Assembly (NCBI RefSeq): GCF_001499655.1
Contig: NZ_LN879502.1
Location: forward strand, 310,001-374,000
From: Candidatus Protochlamydia naegleriophila
GTDB taxonomy: Bacteria; Chlamydiota; Chlamydiia; Chlamydiales; Parachlamydiaceae
DNA length: 64,000 nt
Reading direction: 5' to 3'
Shown here piece by piece: positions 61,144-64,000 of this stretch. Position numbers and translations under genes: made by a program. Under the pieces are notes generated by a model. The model saw only the letters and a list, made by a program, of their open reading frames with translations, searched no databases and was not told the DNA's origin. The first letter of the stretch is position 1. Each line of letters starts with the position of its first letter.

Positions 61144-62859
61144 TTATTGCTGCAAACCAATCGGCCACATTTCAATGATAGAGAGATTGCCCATGTAACC
61201 AAAATCTGGAAATTTGGTAAATAGGAATTGGGCTGCTCGATCCAGTTCATGAGTCTTGAACGTTTTAATGTAAGCGGTGTTGCCAGCTTTTGTCACACTG
61301 TCATCTCCATGGGAATCGAAGAATTCAATCTTTCCAGGCTTTTTTCGCATGGCAATGGTCAGGGAATTGGCTGTAATGATAGACCCGCTCACCTCTTGGG
61401 AATGAACCAGCGCCTCAAGCGCAGACTGTAGCCGCTCGCGATCGTAAGCAACTTGCAGTGTCATGGAGAAGGCCTGGCTAGTCAATGGATTGCGAGCAAG
61501 TCTCAGATTAGGAAAAGCTTGTATGACAATTTCAGTGTCTTCAAAATTAGCATCAACATGCGAATTGCGCTGGATGAGTTCTTGAATCAATTGTGGAGAC
61601 GCCGATTTGTCCGAGCTTAAAAAAGCACAGGCTAGCCTTGTACAGGCCGCAATGTTGCCTAGTTGATATTGATTCACTCCATTTGCGGCGAGAATTAGAG
61701 AAGAATCGTTGGTCGCTTGCACGTTCGCAAGCTGTACATTCGCTCGCTGCACTTGGGCCGTAGGCAAAACTCTAGTGGATGTGATCTGATTTTTGGCACG
61801 AACAATCAATCTTTGAACGAATTCTCGGGAGTAACCAGAGGCGAACAAGCATTCTTGAATATCTTCGTCAGGAATTTCAGACTTCACGCACTCTATAATC
61901 GTTGCAAGAATCTCATTTTCAGTAGCCATGGGAATCTGCGGCTCTGATACCCTAACTAAACTTGGAGAAATGTCTATCAGATCCCCAGCTCGCGGTATGG
62001 GAGGAACTTCAGGGATAGGGGATTGGTTATTTGCGTGGGAGGCTTTGGCTCTTTCAATGTAATTGAGAATGTCAGCATTAGAATGATTAGAGCCTTGCAT
62101 GAGAAGGATGATTTCCTCATCGCTCATGCTATCTTGAACTAATTCATCGATCAAATCATAGAGTTCTTTATCAATAGTTGGGCTGAGAGTTCGGGTTCGA
62201 TTAATCAGTTGCTGAATCTCAATCCTTGGACGAGAAGGACTTTGCAAGAATTCGTGAATGTCATCGTCAGTTAAACCGAACGCAATCAATTGGCGAATCT
62301 CGTCTTCAGTTGTTAGTTCCGGGGTGTCTTCCTGGCTTGACAGTGTTTTAATAGAGGAAGCAATCTGATCAGATTGATCCGATTCATCTGACTCGTCTGA
62401 AGGAGCTCGAGTCGCTTCTCTTGGGAGCAGTGTTTCTCTTGGATGCACCACTTCTCTTGGAGGCAGCGCTGGAAGAATGACGTGATACATGAATGGACTG
62501 CGGGTCATATTGGCTGTCGGATTGGCTCGAGTCCAACAACTATGCATCCGATCCAGAAATTGCGCCTCCATCTGATTTTCATTCGTGATGCGCGTTCTAA
62601 TGCTTGTGATGTGATTGGCAATAAAGGCTAAATGCGTCGTGGGATGAGATCCAAATAAATATCTGAAGATGCGATCAATAAGATTTAATTGAACAATACT
62701 CCAACCCCGTGACTGATCAAACGATAGATATTTTCTATTCCATTGCATGAAACGACAGCCAAATACTTCGTTGTAGTTGTATCGACCGTTGAAATCAGAC
62801 ACACACTCTCTTCGGAGTAAGGTCTCAAGTGTGGTAAAATGACTGTTTATGGAAACCAT
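61144..62859 (-). CDS. Candidate deubiquitinase effector: UBA-like repeats plus C76-like cysteine-protease domain
   Basis: A 571-residue protein without signal peptide. An unknown N-terminal region (1-140) is followed by an acidic, Ser-rich linker (PSDESDESDQSDQ, 153-165). Three imperfect 40-residue repeats follow (about 185-223, 231-272, 313-356) of the form E-x-x-I-x-x-L-I-x-x-G-x-x-D-(D/E)-(D/E)-I-x-x-x-L-x(7)-I-x-x-L-I-x-R-A-K. They look like UBA/CUE-type helical bundles. A short ANVQ-type repeat (372-383) precedes a C-terminal domain with Gln397 and Cys406 (NQYQLGNIAACTRLACAFL) and Asp515-Ser-His517-Gly (KIEFFDSHG). Gln-Cys-Asp-His in that order resembles herpesvirus tegument deubiquitinases (peptidase C76). 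The identification is by motif only; the gene stands alone beside the decarboxylase. Confidence 0.55.
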   Translation of the reverse strand: MVSINSHFTTLETLLRRECVSDFNGRYNYNEVFGCRFMQWNRKYLSFDQSRGWSIVQLNLIDRIFRYLFGSHPTTHLAFIANHITSIRTRITNENQMEAQFLDRMHSCWTRANPTANMTRSPFMYHVILPALPPREVVHPRETLLPREATRAPSDESDESDQSDQIASSIKTLSSQEDTPELTTEDEIRQLIAFGLTDDDIHEFLQSPSRPRIEIQQLINRTRTLSPTIDKELYDLIDELVQDSMSDEEIILLMQGSNHSNADILNYIERAKASHANNQSPIPEVPPIPRAGDLIDISPSLVRVSEPQIPMATENEILATIIECVKSEIPDEDIQECLFASGYSREFVQRLIVRAKNQITSTRVLPTAQVQRANVQLANVQATNDSSLILAANGVNQYQLGNIAACTRLACAFLSSDKSASPQLIQELIQRNSHVDANFEDTEIVIQAFPNLRLARNPLTSQAFSMTLQVAYDRERLQSALEALVHSQEVSGSIITANSLTIAMRKKPGKIEFFDSHGDDSVTKAGNTAYIKTFKTHELDRAAQFLFTKFPDFGYMGNLSIIEMWPIGLQQ

Positions 62860-63158
62860 AACGAGATTTTGCCCCTGTTACTTTCTTAAAATTACCAATA
62901 CAATATCGAAAATAAAGATCTTAACGCTTTAAATGCTTTAACTCAAATAATCGATGTTAATTGTAAGAAGAAAGTATTTGGCTTATATAATTTTTTTGTT
63001 AAGAAAATGTAAAATTAGTTTGGAAAAATAAGAGGGTAGATAGGGTTCTTTTTAAATTGGTTTTTTTATAAATACTAATGTATTTAATTTTTCATTAAAC
63101 AATTTAATTAGATTCAAATAGAGATCGGAAGCTTTGAGGGCTTCCGATCGCTTGATGA
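62860..63158. other. Intergenic region between dnaK and the UBA-repeat gene
   Basis: About 300 bp, very AT-rich, with the dnaK terminator at its right end and presumably the promoter of the UBA-repeat gene. No gene seen. Confidence 0.5.
63123..63149 (-). terminator. Terminator after dnaK
   Basis: GATCGGAAGC (63123-63132) pairs with GCTTCCGATC (63140-63149) around a 7-base loop. It lies just past the dnaK stop; the minus-strand sequence after it is moderately T-rich (TCTATTTGAATC). Confidence 0.6.
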
Positions 63159-64000
63159 CTAAGGTTTTTTGTCGTCGATAATTTCAACTTCAGCTTCTTC
63201 AATGTCGTCGGGATTTTTGCCGCTTCCTTGTTGATGCTGTTGATGTTGTTGATGACTTTCCTGATTTCCTTCGCCTGTGAAAGAAGAGGAGCCTGGGCTT
63301 GCCTGGGCATCTCCCTGTCCAGCTTTGGCCATGGCTTCGCCTATGTGCTGCATATGGCGTTCCAGTTCATCTTTGGCAGAGCGAATGCGGTTGGCATCGT
63401 TGCTTTCGATAGCCTTTTTGACAGCCTCGATTTTGCTTGCGACTTCATCGGCCACATTTTTAGGCACTTTGTCTTTGTATTCATCGAGTGCTTTTTGAGC
63501 ACGGAACGCTAAGGAATCTGCTTCATTGCGAATTTCAACTTCTTCTTTGCGTTTCTTATCTTCTTCGGCGTGATCTTCGGCATCTCTAACCATGCGTTTG
63601 ATTTCTTCTTCATTAAGTCCAGACTGGGCTTCGATGCGAATTTTTTGTTCTTTACCGCTAGAAAGATCTTTAGCGGAAACGTGTAGAATTCCGTCGGCAT
63701 CGATGTCAAAAGCGACTTCAATTTGGGGCATTCCACGAGGAGAGGGAGGAATGTCTGCCAAGTCAAAGCGTCCGACTTCTTTATTGTCGTTAGCCATTTT
63801 GCGCTCGCCTTGTAGGACGCGAATGGTTACGGCTGGCTGATTATCGGCCGCTGTTGAGAAGATTTGTTTCTTCTGTGTTGGAATCGTTGTATTGCGCTCA
63901 ACGAGAGGCGTCATCACACCACCTAGAGTTTCAATTCCAAGCGTAAGAGGCGTGACATCTAGTAGGAGAACGTCTTTTACAACGCCAGATAAGACACCAC
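63159..64000 (-). CDS. dnaK: Chaperone DnaK (Hsp70), C-terminal part
   Basis: 3' part of the Hsp70 chaperone gene; the frame is open to the window edge, so the ATPase domain lies outside. Seen: the end of the ATPase/linker region ([20 protein letters not shown]), the substrate-binding beta domain ([38 protein letters not shown]) and the helical lid. The tail has a Gln/His-rich stretch ([16 protein letters not shown]) before the acidic terminus [13 protein letters not shown]. The Gln/His insert is unusual for DnaK; the rest is canonical. Confidence 0.97.
   Translation of the reverse strand, partial: GVLSGVVKDVLLLDVTPLTLGIETLGGVMTPLVERNTTIPTQKKQIFSTAADNQPAVTIRVLQGERKMANDNKEVGRFDLADIPPSPRGMPQIEVAFDIDADGILHVSAKDLSSGKEQKIRIEAQSGLNEEEIKRMVRDAEDHAEEDKKRKEEVEIRNEADSLAFRAQKALDEYKDKVPKNVADEVASKIEAVKKAIESNDANRIRSAKDELERHMQHIGEAMAKAGQGDAQASPGSSSFTGEGNQESHQQHQQHQQGSGKNPDDIEEAEVEIIDDKKP

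Noticed and set aside
1-64000. tRNA, rRNA, CRISPR, prophage and insertion sequences
   Set aside because: I looked for T-loop-like GGTTCGAATCC patterns, repeated spacers, integrases, transposases and phage genes and found none that could be supported by eye; small divergent RNAs could still be missed.

Overview
The window comes from the chromosome of an amoeba-associated (environmental) member of the Chlamydiae, most like Parachlamydiaceae. Seen directly: three nucleotide-transporter (NTT) genes, an Euo-type late-gene repressor, a fused SecDF, a ytgABCD metal importer whose permease carries a DtxR-like tail, and large proteins with eukaryotic-style domains (F-box/LRR, lipid-kinase-like, deubiquitinase-like). 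Two gene orders match my memory of Chlamydia trachomatis: gltX-tsp-euo-recJ-secDF (CT441-448) and ytgABCD-dxr-rseP (CT067-072). The species cannot be fixed from sequence reading alone.

Layout. 1-4 kb: 3' part of an ABC exporter, pdxH, pgk. 4.5-7.8 kb: two tandem NTT genes, each with its own terminator; the first has a run of ten G inside its coding sequence. 7.9-12.3 kb: a small exported protein, pgsA, a decayed DedA-like remnant, an MscS channel and gltX. 12.4-13.2 kb: two small membrane proteins where C. trachomatis has omcA/omcB/crpA; one is Inc-like. 13.5-27 kb: tsp, euo, rlmD, recJ, a third NTT and secDF. 27-30.4 kb: a glycosyltransferase-like gene, a degenerate ThpR-like gene, a basic conserved protein and a 1.2-kb gene-poor, hairpin-rich stretch.

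30.4-35.8 kb is one tightly overlapping operon, mrp-DUF971-ytgA-ytgB-ytgC(R)-ytgD, joining an Fe-S-type ATPase to the iron/manganese importer and its built-in repressor. 36-39 kb is an insertion between ytgD and dxr with an F-box/LRR protein and a 579-residue coiled-coil protein. 39-42.3 kb: dxr-rseP. 42.4-43.3 kb: two paralogous small exported proteins. 43.6-49.1 kb: a heterodimeric ABC exporter and an amino-acid permease with a UspA-like tail. 49.3-52.5 kb is an accessory cluster: a PI-kinase-like protein with an NLS-like motif, a small partner gene, a frameshifted gene and an orphan. 52.5-57.9 kb: oppABCDF. 58-61 kb: NlpC/P60 peptidase, cytidine deaminase and a TPP-dependent 2-oxoacid decarboxylase. 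61.1-62.9 kb: a protein with three UBA-like repeats and a Cys/Asp-His domain resembling a herpesvirus-tegument deubiquitinase. The window ends inside dnaK.

Together the genes show an energy-parasitic lifestyle (NTTs, Opp peptide import, amino-acid permease), the developmental programme (Euo, Tsp), metal acquisition, and candidate effectors aimed at host ubiquitin and phosphoinositide biology. No rRNA, tRNA, CRISPR array, intact insertion sequence or prophage was seen.
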